NCBI RefSeq assembly: GCF_014643255.1
Contig: NZ_BMJI01000001.1
Coordinates: 310,001 to 374,000 of the forward strand
Length of the DNA: 64,000 bases
DNA from: Tersicoccus solisilvae
GTDB lineage: Bacteria; Actinomycetota; Actinomycetes; Actinomycetales; Micrococcaceae
Reading direction: 5' to 3'
The notes under the pieces are model-generated. The model made no database searches. It had not been told where the DNA came from and saw only the letters and a list, made by a program, of their open reading frames with translations. How positions within the stretch are numbered: the first letter of the stretch is position 1; every line of letters starts with the position of its first letter. Of the stretch, positions 1 through 8,517 are shown in pieces. The translations under genes were made by a program, and so were the position numbers.

Positions 1-361
1 CGCCGAAGAACTCGGCGTTGCGCTCGGCGCGGGCGGCGTCGATCTGCTCGACCAGGCTGAGCCCGTCGCTCGTGGGGGAGACGAGGGTCGCCCGGCGGTC
101 GTGTGGATCCGGTGCCCGCGTCACCAGGCCCTTCTCCTGCAGGGCGTCGACCACCTCGGTCGCGGACCGGGCGGCGATCCGGAGCCGGTCGGCGAGGTCA
201 CGCAGGCGCGCGGGCTCCGTCTCGGCCACGCAGCGCAGCGCCCGCGCGTGGTGCGGCGTGATGCCCCACGGTTCGAGCTGAGCGAGCGTGCGCCGCCGCA
301 TGGTGCGGGAGACGGCGTGGAACAGTTCCGCCAGTTCGCGGGGGTCGGGCGAGTCGGTCAC
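1..361 (-). CDS. MarR-family transcriptional regulator (3' end beyond window)
   Basis: The reverse strand reads without stops from a GTG at 361 to the window edge, about 120 residues. It gives a winged-helix regulator of MarR type: an N-terminal dimer helix (about residues 5-25), a recognition region (about 50-75) and a DRRATLV wing near residue 90. MarR proteins are small-ligand-responsive repressors, usually of adjacent exporters. The gene diverges from the ABC exporter at 469 and a dyad lies between them, so it probably represses both. A TACGCT -10 element (368-373) sits 6 nt before the GTG, which supports this start and a leaderless transcript. The C-terminus is not in the window. Confidence 0.85.
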   Translation of the reverse strand, partial: MTDSPDPRELAELFHAVSRTMRRRTLAQLEPWGITPHHARALRCVAETEPARLRDLADRLRIAARSATEVVDALQEKGLVTRAPDPHDRRATLVSPTSDGLSLVEQIDAARAERNAEFFG

Positions 362-367
362 GGTCCC

Positions 368-398
368 AGCGTAGACTATTGTGTGGCAACCACATAGT
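368..398. promoter_or_regulatory. Divergent promoter with MarR-type dyad
   Basis: TGTGG-CAA-CCACA (382-394) is a perfect dyad, and ACTAT/ATAGT arms extend it to 375-398 with a 3-nt bulge on the left side. It overlaps a possible CATAGT -10 for the exporter and lies just upstream of the TACGCT -10 (368-373) of the marR gene. The size and position fit a MarR dimer site. Binding is inferred. Confidence 0.5.
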
Positions 399-468
399 GA
401 GGTAACCTCTTGAATGTCGGTGAGCCGCCGCGACACGCGCGCCGCCGACCTCGTCGTCAGGAGGACGC

Positions 469-2310
469 ATGACCGAAGCCGCCATGATCGATGGCCTCTC
501 CCGCTCCCGCGGCCCGGGCCGCGTGGACCCCGCCGACGCGGCCCACCTCGCCGAGTCGCCCGTCTCCCTGCGCCGCGTCGCCGGCCTCTTCCGTCCCCAC
601 GCGCCCACCCTCGCCGTCGTGTTCATCATCATCGCGATCGCCTCGGTGGTCGGCCTCGCCCAGCCCTTCCTGGTCAAGGAGGTGATCGACGTCGCGCTGC
701 CCCGGCAGGACGTCGGCGTGCTGCTGTGGTGTGTCGGCGGGATGCTCGTGGTCGCCGTCGTCACCGCGCTGCTCGGCGTCTGGCAGACCTACCTGTCCAC
801 CGCGGTCGGCGAACGCGTGATGCACCGGCTCCGCACCGATGTCTTCGCGCACGTGCAGCGGCAGTCCCTCGCTTTCTTCACCCGCACCCGCAGCGGCGAG
901 GTGCAGTCCCGGCTCACCCACGACATCTCCGGCATGCAGTCGGTCTTCACGACGACGGCGACGTCGATCGCCGCGAACCTCACGACCGCCGTCGCCACCG
1001 CCGCCGCGATGGTGGCGCTGTCCTGGCAGCTGAGCCTGATCTCGCTGGTGGTGATCCCGCCGGCCGTGTGGCTGAGTCGCCGGGTGGCCCTGCTGCGCCG
1101 GGACGTGACCACGCAGACCCAGCGGCATCTGGCCCTGATGCACTCGCAGGTCGAGGAGAAGCTCTCCGTCAGCGGCGCCCGGCTGGCGAAGACCCTGGGC
1201 ACGACGGCCCGGGACACGGCCGCCTTCGCCGCCACCTCCGAACGCCTCGTCGACCTGGACATCCGCTCCCAGCTCGCCGGTCGCTGGCGGATGGCGACGA
1301 TGAGCATCGTGTTCTCCGCCATCCCCGCCGTCCTCTATCTGGTCGCGGGGCTGCCGGCGACGTCGGGCGCGATGACCATCGGCACCCTGGTCGCCTTCAT
1401 CGCCCTGCAGACGACGATCTTCCGGCCCATCATGTCGCTGCTGAACGTCGGAGTGCAGTGGGTGTCCTCGATGGCGCTGTTCAGCCGGATCTTCGGCTAC
1501 CTCGACCTGCCGGTCGAGATCGCGCCGCCGGAGCATCCGGTACCGCTGGACCCCGCGGCGGTGCGTGGCGAGGTCCGGTTCGAGGGCGTCAACTTCGCCT
1601 ACGGGCCGGGGCGGCCGGTGCTGAGCGGGATCGACCTGACCGTGCCGGCCGGGGGCTCCCTGGCCCTGGTCGGTCACACCGGGGCGGGTAAGAGCACGCT
1701 GGCGTCGCTGGTGCCGCGGCTGCAGGACGTGGACGCCGGGGCCGTCACCATCGACGGCGTCGACGTCCGGGACCTCGCGCCCGAGACCCTCGCCGCCATC
1801 GTCGGCGTCGTCTCCCAGGAGACCTACCTGATCCACGACACCATTCGGGCGAACCTGCTGCTGGCCGCCCCGGAGGCGACCGAGTCCGAGCTGTGGGACG
1901 CGCTGGGGACTGCCCGGCTGTCGAGCCTCGTCGCGGCACTGCCGCAGGGCCTGGACACCGTGGTCGGGGCGCGCGGGCACCGGTTCTCCGGCGGCGAGCA
2001 GCAGCGCCTCGCCATCGCCCGCACCGTGCTGCGCGACCCGCGGGTGCTCGTGCTGGACGAGGCCACCAGCGCCCTGGACAACGACACGGAGCGCGAGGTG
2101 CTCGCCGCGCTGGACGCGCTGGCGGACGGCCGCACCACCATCTCGATCGCCCACCGGCTGACCACGGTGCAGGCCGCGGATCAGATCGCCGTGCTCGACG
2201 GCGGCCGGGTGGTGGAGCACGGCACCCATGCGGACCTGCTCGACGCCGACGGCGCGTACGCCCGGCTCGTCCACGCCGCCGAGCGCGACCCCGCGCGACC
2301 CGCGGCCTGA
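469..2310 (+). CDS. ABC multidrug-type exporter, fused membrane and ATPase domains
   Basis: This 613-residue half-transporter has the type IV exporter layout. A membrane domain of about six helices (about residues 40-340) is followed by an ATPase domain with Walker A GHTGAGKST (about 402-410), signature SGGEQ (about 507-511), Walker B VLVLDEAT (about 526-533) and an H-loop in SIAHRL. As a half-transporter it should act as a dimer, using ATP to export lipids or drugs. The start has a good AGGAGGA site. The divergent MarR gene and the dyad between them suggest ligand-inducible efflux. The substrate cannot be told from sequence. Confidence 0.9.
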   Translation: MTEAAMIDGLSRSRGPGRVDPADAAHLAESPVSLRRVAGLFRPHAPTLAVVFIIIAIASVVGLAQPFLVKEVIDVALPRQDVGVLLWCVGGMLVVAVVTALLGVWQTYLSTAVGERVMHRLRTDVFAHVQRQSLAFFTRTRSGEVQSRLTHDISGMQSVFTTTATSIAANLTTAVATAAAMVALSWQLSLISLVVIPPAVWLSRRVALLRRDVTTQTQRHLALMHSQVEEKLSVSGARLAKTLGTTARDTAAFAATSERLVDLDIRSQLAGRWRMATMSIVFSAIPAVLYLVAGLPATSGAMTIGTLVAFIALQTTIFRPIMSLLNVGVQWVSSMALFSRIFGYLDLPVEIAPPEHPVPLDPAAVRGEVRFEGVNFAYGPGRPVLSGIDLTVPAGGSLALVGHTGAGKSTLASLVPRLQDVDAGAVTIDGVDVRDLAPETLAAIVGVVSQETYLIHDTIRANLLLAAPEATESELWDALGTARLSSLVAALPQGLDTVVGARGHRFSGGEQQRLAIARTVLRDPRVLVLDEATSALDNDTEREVLAALDALADGRTTISIAHRLTTVQAADQIAVLDGGRVVEHGTHADLLDADGAYARLVHAAERDPARPAA

Positions 2311-2383
2311 GGGACGCTCCCCGGGCGGCGGCCCTGTCGAGCGACGTGCGCTGGGCAGCGCCGGGACATCGCCGTCGCCACTG

Positions 2384-2447
2384 CGTCGAGTGTGCGACTG
2401 TCGCAGTCAAGGCCCGGCGAATGCGTGCCTCGTCCGCACACTCGGCG
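2384..2447. repeat. Hairpin-ended intergenic repeat, copy 1
   Basis: Perfect 10-bp arms CGAGTGTGCG (2387-2396) and CGCACACTCG (2435-2444) enclose a 38-nt loop. The element aligns over its whole length with 16207-16269: both carry GCAGTCAA, then AATGCGT, then CCGC-N-CACTCGGCG in the same order and orientation. Inside it TGCGAC-T-GTCGCA is a second small dyad. It lies between the ABC exporter and the tetR gene. It could be a dispersed repeat or a transcript-end structure. Confidence 0.55.
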
Positions 2448-2487
2448 GTGAAGCGATGTGCGAGTCGTCACGCGGCGACACACCGTT

Positions 2488-2527
2488 GTGTACGACGTTC
2501 ACATTCGACCGCGGCCGTGGGTAGAGT
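2488..2527 (+). promoter_or_regulatory. tetR promoter with candidate operator
   Basis: GTGTACGACGTTCAC (2488-2502) is an imperfect 15-bp palindrome with two mismatched pairs. It lies upstream of a TAGAGT -10 (2522-2527), which is 8 nt before the ATG of the TetR gene. The arrangement suggests autorepression and a near-leaderless transcript. The dyad is short, so the operator assignment is tentative. Confidence 0.35.
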
Positions 2528-2535
2528 CAACGGTC

Positions 2536-3168
2536 ATGGCCCGCACCACGTATCGACACGGCGATCTGCAGCGCGCCCTCGTCGAGGCCGGGCTCGAGCT
2601 GGCCCGGGAGAGCGGCCCCGACGCCGTCGTGCTGCGCGAGACCACGCGCAAGGCGCAGGTCGCCGCGAGCGCCGCCTACCGCCACTTCGCCGACCGGGAC
2701 GCCCTCGTCCACGCCGTGTCCATGGCCGCTCAGGCGCACCTGGCCGAGGCCATCGAACGGGCCCAGGCGGACGAGCTGGCGAAGCTGCCGCCGGACGCCG
2801 ACGCCGTCGCCCGCTCCCGCGCCCTGCTGCGGTCGGTGGGGGCGGGCTACCTCGGCTTCGCGTGGGCCGAGCCGGGCTGGTTCCGGGCCGCCTTCTGGGT
2901 GCACGAGGATCTGCGAGACGCCGCCGCGCCGATGGCCGCCGGCCCGGGCGGAAAGACGCCGTTCCAGATGCTCGCCCACGCCCTCGACGCCATGGTCGTC
3001 GCCGGCGTCCTGCCCGCGGACCAGCGGGCCGGCGCCGAGGTGCTCGCGTGGTCGACGGTGCACGGCCTGGCCACCCTGACCATCGACGGTCCCCTGCGGG
3101 TGATCGACCCCGCGACGCGCCGGGCGCTCGCCGAACGGCTGCTCCTCATGGTCGAGCGCGGCCTCTGA
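2536..3168 (+). CDS. TetR-family transcriptional regulator
   Basis: This 210-residue protein has an N-terminal TetR helix-turn-helix (about residues 10-55; the recognition part reads VAASAAYRHFADRDAL) and an all-helical ligand-binding C-terminal domain of WHG type. ATG 2536 is chosen because the helix-turn-helix begins about 10 residues later and a TAGAGT -10 lies 8 nt upstream. An in-frame upstream extension to 2458 looks non-coding. TetR proteins usually repress a neighbouring efflux or catabolic gene. Here the upstream ABC exporter is already paired with MarR and the downstream gene is convergent, so the target is unclear and may be the gene itself. Confidence 0.85.
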   Translation: MARTTYRHGDLQRALVEAGLELARESGPDAVVLRETTRKAQVAASAAYRHFADRDALVHAVSMAAQAHLAEAIERAQADELAKLPPDADAVARSRALLRSVGAGYLGFAWAEPGWFRAAFWVHEDLRDAAAPMAAGPGGKTPFQMLAHALDAMVVAGVLPADQRAGAEVLAWSTVHGLATLTIDGPLRVIDPATRRALAERLLLMVERGL

Positions 3169-3182
3169 TCCCACCGACCCAC

Positions 3183-3254
3183 CGCCAGCTCGTCAATAGA
3201 TGTTCGATCGGCCCCGAATCAGGCCTCCGGTGTGCATCTATTGACGAGCTGGCG
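3183..3254. repeat. Perfect 20-bp inverted repeat with 32-nt loop
   Basis: The arms 3183-3202 and 3235-3254 are exact reverse complements, with a 32-nt loop. The element fills the gap between the convergent tetR and pyrimidine-dimer glycosylase genes. No T-run follows on either strand and the loop is long for a terminator, so it may be a REP-like or MITE-like element, or an I-shaped bidirectional terminator. The arm sequence is not shared with the other hairpin repeats in this window. Confidence 0.7.
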
Positions 3255-3262
3255 CAGGGGGG

Positions 3263-3706
3263 TCAGTCGCCGATGATCTCCCACTCCTCGACCGGACCGG
3301 GCACGACGTCGAACAGCGGATGCGGCCGGTGCTCGACGGAGGTCAGCCGCTCGTGCCAGGCGGTGTCCCGCGCCACGGTCTTCGCCAGCAGGTGCGTCCA
3401 CTCGTGGTCGAGCTGGCCGGAGGTCACGGTCATCCGGGCCGGTGGCATCGCCGCCGACGGCGGCACCTCGATCAGCGCACGGTTGAACGTGAACCCCCGC
3501 GCGTCGGCCTCCTCGGCCAGGCCGGCCAGATAGGCACCGACGGAGGCCACGGGGTCGACCATCCGGCGGAACCGGGTCAGCTGCGGGTGGTTGCGGTAAC
3601 CCTTCGTCTGCCCCCGCAGCACCTTCTGTGCCAGCAGCGACTCGCGCCAGCAGGCTACCAGACCACGACGGTCCAGCAGCGACGGGTGCAGGCTCCACAA
3701 ACGCAT
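3263..3706 (-). CDS. Pyrimidine dimer DNA glycosylase (endonuclease V type)
   Basis: This 147-residue protein begins MRLWSLHPSLLDRRGLVA and continues with RESLLAQKVLRGQTKGYRNH, the hallmark opening of the bacterial Pyr_excise (T4 DenV-like) family. These enzymes use the N-terminal amine for glycosylase/AP-lyase attack on UV dimers, so an Arg or Thr after the removed Met is expected; Arg2 is present. A TAGGGT -10 (713-718 of the 3-kb block, positions 3713-3718) sits exactly 6 nt before the ATG, so the gene is probably leaderless. It is convergent with tetR and divergent from the methyltransferase. It is likely a stand-alone UV-repair gene. Confidence 0.75.
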   Translation of the reverse strand: MRLWSLHPSLLDRRGLVACWRESLLAQKVLRGQTKGYRNHPQLTRFRRMVDPVASVGAYLAGLAEEADARGFTFNRALIEVPPSAAMPPARMTVTSGQLDHEWTHLLAKTVARDTAWHERLTSVEHRPHPLFDVVPGPVEEWEIIGD

Positions 3707-3794
3707 CCTTCGACCCTAAGGGGAGCAGTGAGGTGCGCGGGTAGCCTCGAGAATCAGCTGACCGACGACGGGACGAGGAGAAGGGGCCGGGCCG

Positions 3795-4406
3795 ATGACG
3801 CCGACGACGCGATGGGACGCTCCCGAGAACGCGGTGATGCGTCGCCTGTACGAGCGGCGGTTCCGCGGTCTGCACGCCGACGGGGTCGACCTCGACGGCG
3901 AGGGTCGCCTCCTCGACGCACTGCTGGAACGCAAGGCGCGGGTGCTCGACGCCGGCTGCGGCACCGGACGACTCGCCGCCCACCTCACGCGCCAGGGGCA
4001 CCGGGCCGTCGGCGTCGACAAGGACGCCGCCCTGGTCCGGGCCGCCCGCGAGCTGCAGGGAGCGTCGGTCCCGTTCCTCGAGGCCGACCTCGCCGAGCTC
4101 GACGCCGCCATGCTGGCGCGCGCCGGACTGCCGGAGGCGTTCGACGCGGTCGCCGCGATCGGTAATGTCCTCGTGTTCGCCGCACCCGGGTCCGAGCGCG
4201 GCATCCTCGAGCGCTTCCGGGCGCTGCTACCCGACGGAGGGCTGCTGCTGACCGGTTTCGCCACCGACCGGGACTACACGGTGGCCGACCTCGACCGGAA
4301 CGCCGCGGCGGCCGGGTTCGCCCTGCGGCACCGGTTCGCGACCTACCAGCTGGCCCCCTTCACCGTCGACGCCGGGTGGGCGGTGTCGATCTTCGACACG
4401 GCGTGA
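3795..4406 (+). CDS. Class I SAM-dependent methyltransferase
   Basis: This 203-residue protein has a Rossmann methyltransferase core. Motif I is VLDAGCGTGRLAAHL (about residues 51-65), followed by an acidic residue ending the second strand (GVDKD). Motif IV is close to AVAAIGNVLVFA and a late strand reads LLLTGF. Such enzymes move a methyl group from S-adenosylmethionine to a small molecule or protein. The substrate is not readable. The start has a GGAG-rich site. It is monocistronic, with a 135-bp gap to the next gene. Confidence 0.8.
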   Translation: MTPTTRWDAPENAVMRRLYERRFRGLHADGVDLDGEGRLLDALLERKARVLDAGCGTGRLAAHLTRQGHRAVGVDKDAALVRAARELQGASVPFLEADLAELDAAMLARAGLPEAFDAVAAIGNVLVFAAPGSERGILERFRALLPDGGLLLTGFATDRDYTVADLDRNAAAAGFALRHRFATYQLAPFTVDAGWAVSIFDTA

Positions 4407-4414
4407 CCGTGAAG

Positions 4415-4454
4415 CATCGAACACGTCGATGACGTAGGCGGCAATCATTGATTG
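4415..4454. promoter_or_regulatory. Two small dyads upstream of the aromatic-acid permease
   Basis: CATCGA-acacg-TCGATG (4415-4431) and CAATCA-T-TGATTG (4442-4454) are both perfect dyads in the otherwise empty gap before the permease at 4542. The second lies near possible promoter elements. They are candidate operators for the local LysR or for an unlinked regulator. Neither recurs in the lysR-mdlC gap. Confidence 0.35.
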
Positions 4455-4541
4455 GACGTTGTGTTTGGCGACCAGCAGACTGAGCGGTGACACGGATCAC
4501 GCCGGCGCCCGACGCCGGCCGAGGCGCAAGGAAGCACACTC

Positions 4542-5774
4542 ATGACCGTCACCCGGACTCCCTGGACGCTGGCCCTCTGCTGGCTCACCGTCGTGTTCGA
4601 GGGCTTCGACATCGTCGCCCTGGGCGCGGCCATCCCGCGGTTGCTCGACAGTCAGCACGCCGGCATCACCGCGCTGGACGCCACCTTCATCGCCACGATC
4701 TCCCTGGTGGGGGTCGGCATCGGCGCCGCCGCCATCGGGCCGATCACCGACCGCTTCGGCCGCCGCCTGCCCCTGATGATGTGCGTGCTCGTGTTCTCGG
4801 TCTTCACCCTGATCTTCCCGGTGATGCCCAACACGAGCCTGCTCGCCCTGGTCCGCTTCATCGCCGGACTGGGCCTGGGCGGCTGCATGCCGGTGGCCGT
4901 GACGATGATGCAGGAGAGCGCGCACGAGAACGGCAAGGCGCACTCGAGCACGCTGACCATGACCGGCTACCACGCCGGCGCCGTCGCCGCCTCCCTGCTG
5001 GCCATCGTGTTCGGCGCCCACTGGGGCTGGCTGTTCACCGTCGGCGGTGTGCTCGGCCTCGTGCTGCTGCCCGTGATGTGGGCGAAGCTGCCCGAGACCA
5101 GCGAGGTGGCCGGCACGACGGGGCAGGCCGGCCAGCACCCCCGCGTGCGGCCCGGTGACGTGCTGCGTCCGCCCTACCTGCGCACCACGATCGGCCTCTG
5201 GATCGCCGCGTTCATGGGCCTGCTGCTCGTGTACGGCCTGAACACGTGGCTGCCGCAGCTGATGCGCGGCGCCGGCTACAGCGTCTCCAACTCGCTGCTG
5301 ATGCTGTTCGTGCTCAACGTCGGTGCCATCATCGGCCTGCTGGTGGGCGGCCGGATCGCCGACCGGCGCGGCGTCAAGGGCACGACGATGTTCTGGTTCG
5401 GCGCCGCGGCCGTGCTGCTGCTCCTGCTCAGCATCCGGATCCAGAACGAGATCCTGCTCAACGCGGTCGTCCTGGTCACCGGCGTGTTCGTGTTCTGCGC
5501 GCAGGTGCTCGTCTACGGCTTCGTCGGCTACCTGTACCCGCGGCGCATCGTCGGCACCGGCATGGGCCTGACCTCGGGCGTCGGCCGCCTCGGCGCCATC
5601 GTCGGCCCCTGGTTCACCGGACTGCTCGTCGCGTCCGGTGCCGCCTACCCGGGCGGGTTCTACCTGTTCGCGGCGGCCGCGGTGCTCGGCGTGTGCGCCG
5701 TCGCGCTGATCCCGAAGCCGCGCACGACGACGCCGGACGACGAGGACGCCGCCCCGGCCGCTCGCGCCGCATGA
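4542..5774 (+). CDS. MFS transporter, aromatic acid:H+ symporter type
   Basis: This 410-residue permease has about 12 membrane segments and the AAHS-family opening: an early FEGFDIVALGAAIP in helix 1, then GPITDRFGRRLPL in the loop between helices 2 and 3, a variant of the family DGXaDRXGRR motif. Known members (BenK, PcaK) bring in benzoate, hydroxybenzoate or related acids with protons. Benzoylformate decarboxylase and an aldehyde dehydrogenase lie next door, so the likely substrate is mandelate, phenylglyoxylate or benzoate. The ATG at 4542 gives a normal N-terminus. The C-terminus is short and charged. Confidence 0.85.
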   Translation: MTVTRTPWTLALCWLTVVFEGFDIVALGAAIPRLLDSQHAGITALDATFIATISLVGVGIGAAAIGPITDRFGRRLPLMMCVLVFSVFTLIFPVMPNTSLLALVRFIAGLGLGGCMPVAVTMMQESAHENGKAHSSTLTMTGYHAGAVAASLLAIVFGAHWGWLFTVGGVLGLVLLPVMWAKLPETSEVAGTTGQAGQHPRVRPGDVLRPPYLRTTIGLWIAAFMGLLLVYGLNTWLPQLMRGAGYSVSNSLLMLFVLNVGAIIGLLVGGRIADRRGVKGTTMFWFGAAAVLLLLLSIRIQNEILLNAVVLVTGVFVFCAQVLVYGFVGYLYPRRIVGTGMGLTSGVGRLGAIVGPWFTGLLVASGAAYPGGFYLFAAAAVLGVCAVALIPKPRTTTPDDEDAAPAARAA

Positions 5775-5821
5775 CCGGCGTCGACCGCGGCATCCCGCCG
5801 ATGTCGGCCGGTTCCGGCGTG

Positions 5822-5836
5822 CCACCGGTGCGGTGG
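5822..5836. terminator. Short hairpin between convergent permease and lysR
   Basis: CCACCG-GTG-CGGTGG is a perfect 6-bp stem with a 3-nt loop, inside the 65-bp gap between two convergent stop codons. No T-run follows. It could serve as a weak bidirectional terminator. Confidence 0.35.
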
Positions 5837-5839
5837 GGC

Positions 5840-6748
5840 TCAGGCGTCGGTCAGGGCACCCGCGACCTGGTCGCGGAACCAGGCCGCAGCCCCCGTCCCG
5901 GCGATGTCCTCGTTCCAGGACAGTGTGACGTCGAAGCGGGGCACGTCGATCGGCAACTCGCGCATGACGATCGGCCAGCGCTGCGCCCACAGGGCCGCCA
6001 GCTGCGCGGGGACGATCGCGGCCATCCCGCAGCCGGCCACCACGCCGGGCAGCGTCGAGAAGTGGTGCACGTACAGGCCGATCCGGCGCCGGATGCGCAT
6101 CGACTCGAGCACCGCGTCGGCCTGCCGGTGGCCCAGGGCCGGGTCGACGGCGACGTGCGGGACCGTGAGGAAGTCGTCGAGCTCGATCCGGTCGCCGGCG
6201 GGCGCACGGTCGGCGGGAAGGACGCACACGTACCGCTCCCCGCGCACGAGCGCGCGGTGCCCCGAGGAGTCGATCGGCACACTCGCGACGGCCGCGTCGA
6301 CGTCGCCGTGCGCCAGCCAGCTCGTCACCCGGTCGATGCGCATCGGCACGGACTCGACGCTGACGCCGGGCGCCCGGTCGGCCAGCCGGCCCATGATCCG
6401 CGGCAGGAACGTGGCCTCGCCGACGTCCGAGAGCGCGATGCGGAACCGGCGCTCACTGGTGGCGGGATCGAACACCCGGTCCGCGTCGACGGCGTCGTCC
6501 ACGGCGGTCACCGCCCGCCGGAACACCAGGGCGAGCTCGACGGCCCGCGCGGTCGGCGCCACCCCGGAGCCGGCGCGGACGAACAGCGGGTCGCCCAGAT
6601 GGCGACGCAACCGGCCGAGGGCGTGACTGACCGTCGGCTGGGTCAGCGACAGCTCCGCCGCGGCCCGCGTGACGCTGCGCGTGTCGTAGATGCTCAGGAA
6701 CGTCCGGAGCAGATTCAGGTCCAGGCTCACCCGCCCATCATGCGGCAC
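5840..6748 (-). CDS. LysR-family regulator of the aromatic-acid module
   Basis: This protein of about 300 residues has the LysR winged helix near the N-terminus (LNLLRTFLSIYDTRSVTRAA, then LTQPTVSHALGRLR) and a periplasmic-binding-like effector domain from about residue 95. LysR proteins usually activate a divergent catabolic gene when bound to a pathway intermediate. Here it diverges from mdlC with only 44-62 bp between starts. The ATG at 6748 is used, but a GTG at 6730 opens VSLDLNLL, the more typical LysR start, and may be the real one. The effector is plausibly benzoylformate or mandelate. Confidence 0.85.
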   Translation of the reverse strand: MPHDGRVSLDLNLLRTFLSIYDTRSVTRAAAELSLTQPTVSHALGRLRRHLGDPLFVRAGSGVAPTARAVELALVFRRAVTAVDDAVDADRVFDPATSERRFRIALSDVGEATFLPRIMGRLADRAPGVSVESVPMRIDRVTSWLAHGDVDAAVASVPIDSSGHRALVRGERYVCVLPADRAPAGDRIELDDFLTVPHVAVDPALGHRQADAVLESMRIRRRIGLYVHHFSTLPGVVAGCGMAAIVPAQLAALWAQRWPIVMRELPIDVPRFDVTLSWNEDIAGTGAAAWFRDQVAGALTDA

Positions 6749-6792
6749 CCCGCGGCCGCACTCACCCGAACACTCAGCAGAAGGAGCTCGCG

Positions 6793-8409
6793 TTGACCAC
6801 CGTGAACGAGGCCGCCTGGGAACTCCTCCGGCGCCACGGCATGACCACCGTCTTCGGCAACCCCGGCTCGAACGAGCTGCCGTTCCTCGCCGGCATGCCC
6901 GAGGACTTCCGCTACGTGCTCGGCCTGCACGAGGGCGCGGTGCTCGGCATGGCCGACGGATTCGCGCAGGCCACGGGCCGGCCCGCCTTCGTCAACCTGC
7001 ACGCGGCCTCCGGCACGGGCAACGCGATGGGGGCGCTGACCAACGCCTGGTACGCCCACACGCCGCTCGTCATCACCGCCGGGCAGCAGGTGCGGTCCAC
7101 GATCGGGCAGGAGGTGATGCTCTCCAACGTCGACGCCACGCTGCTGCCGCGCCCGCTGGTCAAGCACGCCGCCGAGCCGACGTGCGCCCAGGACGTCGTG
7201 CGCACGCTCTCCCAAGCGCTGCACACCGCCACCCTGGACCCGGCCGGCCCCGTCTACGTCTCCGTGCCGTACGACGACTGGTCCGCCGAGGCCGGCACCG
7301 ACACCGCCCACCTGCTCGAGCGGCGCGTCACCATCGGCGGCGGACTGGCCGAGGCGGAGATCGCCCGGCTGGCCGGCGTGCTGGACGCCGCCACGGCTCC
7401 CGTGCTCGTCCTCGGTCCCGACGTGGACAGCGCCCGCGCCAACGATGACGCCGTCGTGCTCGCCGAGCGGCTCGGGGCCGACGTGTGGGTCGCCCCGTCC
7501 GCGTCGCGCTGCCCCTTCCCGACCGTCCACCCCGCCTTCCGTGGCGTGCTGCCGGCCTCGGTCACGGGCATCACCGAGCGGCTGACCGGGCACGACGTCG
7601 TCCTCGTCATCGGTGCGCCCGTGTTCCGGTACCACCAGTACGACCCGGGCGAGTACCTGCCCACCGGCACCCGGTTGCTGCACGTCAGCTGTGACCCCGG
7701 TGAGGCGGCGCGCGCCCCCATGGGTGACGCCGTCGTGACCCCCATCGGCCCGGCCGTCGCCGCGCTGGCCAAGGCGGTCACCCCCCGACCGGAGCCGGAG
7801 CGCTGGGCCGCGGCGGGCGACACCGACGTCGCCCGGTTGCCGGATGCTGCCGCCGGTGACGCCGGGAGCGAGCGGCTGGTCGCCGCCGACGTGCTGGCCA
7901 CGCTCGACGCGCTCGCCCCCGAGGACGCCGTCTGGGTCAACGAGGCGACCTCCACCGTGGGCGACTTCTGGGCCGCGATCCGCATGCGCCGGCCGGGCAG
8001 CTACTACTTCCCCGCGTCCGGGGGACTCGGCTTCGGCATGCCGGCCGCGGTCGGCGTCCAGCTGGCCGACCCCGAGCGTCGCGTCATCGCCGTGATCGGG
8101 GACGGGTCCGCCAACTACGGCATCACCGCCCTCTGGAGCGCCGCTCGCTACCGGGTGCCGGTGGTCTTCGTCATCCTCAGCAACGGCACGTACGGCGCCC
8201 TGCGCGGATTCGCCACGAAGCTCGACGCGTTGAACGCGCCCGGCCTCGACGTCCCCGGCATCGACTTCGTCGCCCTGGCCGAGGGCTACGGCGTGCCCGC
8301 CGGACGGGCGTCCACGCTCGCGGACCTGCGGACCGCGTTCGAGACCGCCCTGGCCGCGCAGACGCCCGTCCTGATCGAGGTCACGACCGAGGCCCTCGCC
8401 CGCATGTGA
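6793..8409 (+). CDS. mdlC: Benzoylformate decarboxylase (ThDP enzyme)
   Basis: This 538-residue protein matches Pseudomonas putida MdlC along its length as I recall that sequence. The catalytic set is in place: Ser26 in FGNPGSNELPF, Glu47 in GLHEGAV, His70 in NLHAASGTGN, and the His of YHQYDPGEY (Pseudomonas His281). The ThDP/Mg motif is GDGSANYGITALW. The reaction is benzoylformate to benzaldehyde plus CO2, in the cytosol. The start is TTG at 6793 with AAGGAG 6 nt upstream. One active-site difference is visible: the Pseudomonas RWFAG segment near Phe464 is RGFAT here, which may alter substrate size preference. No mandelate dehydrogenase gene is adjacent. Confidence 0.92.
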   Translation: MTTVNEAAWELLRRHGMTTVFGNPGSNELPFLAGMPEDFRYVLGLHEGAVLGMADGFAQATGRPAFVNLHAASGTGNAMGALTNAWYAHTPLVITAGQQVRSTIGQEVMLSNVDATLLPRPLVKHAAEPTCAQDVVRTLSQALHTATLDPAGPVYVSVPYDDWSAEAGTDTAHLLERRVTIGGGLAEAEIARLAGVLDAATAPVLVLGPDVDSARANDDAVVLAERLGADVWVAPSASRCPFPTVHPAFRGVLPASVTGITERLTGHDVVLVIGAPVFRYHQYDPGEYLPTGTRLLHVSCDPGEAARAPMGDAVVTPIGPAVAALAKAVTPRPEPERWAAAGDTDVARLPDAAAGDAGSERLVAADVLATLDALAPEDAVWVNEATSTVGDFWAAIRMRRPGSYYFPASGGLGFGMPAAVGVQLADPERRVIAVIGDGSANYGITALWSAARYRVPVVFVILSNGTYGALRGFATKLDALNAPGLDVPGIDFVALAEGYGVPAGRASTLADLRTAFETALAAQTPVLIEVTTEALARM

Positions 8410-8517
8410 CCGACGGTGTGATGGGGAACACCGCGGCCCACCCCGCCGTTGCCCCAGGAAGACACCGCTGCACCTGGTTTCCCCCCTGTCCGACCCGACC
8501 CCTTCCGAAGGAGCACC

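Noticed and set aside
457-2274. Long open frames on the opposite strand of many genes
   Set aside because: They are frame shadows of high-GC coding DNA with repetitive Arg/Gly/Pro/Ala composition and no domain; the sense-strand proteins have clear motifs.
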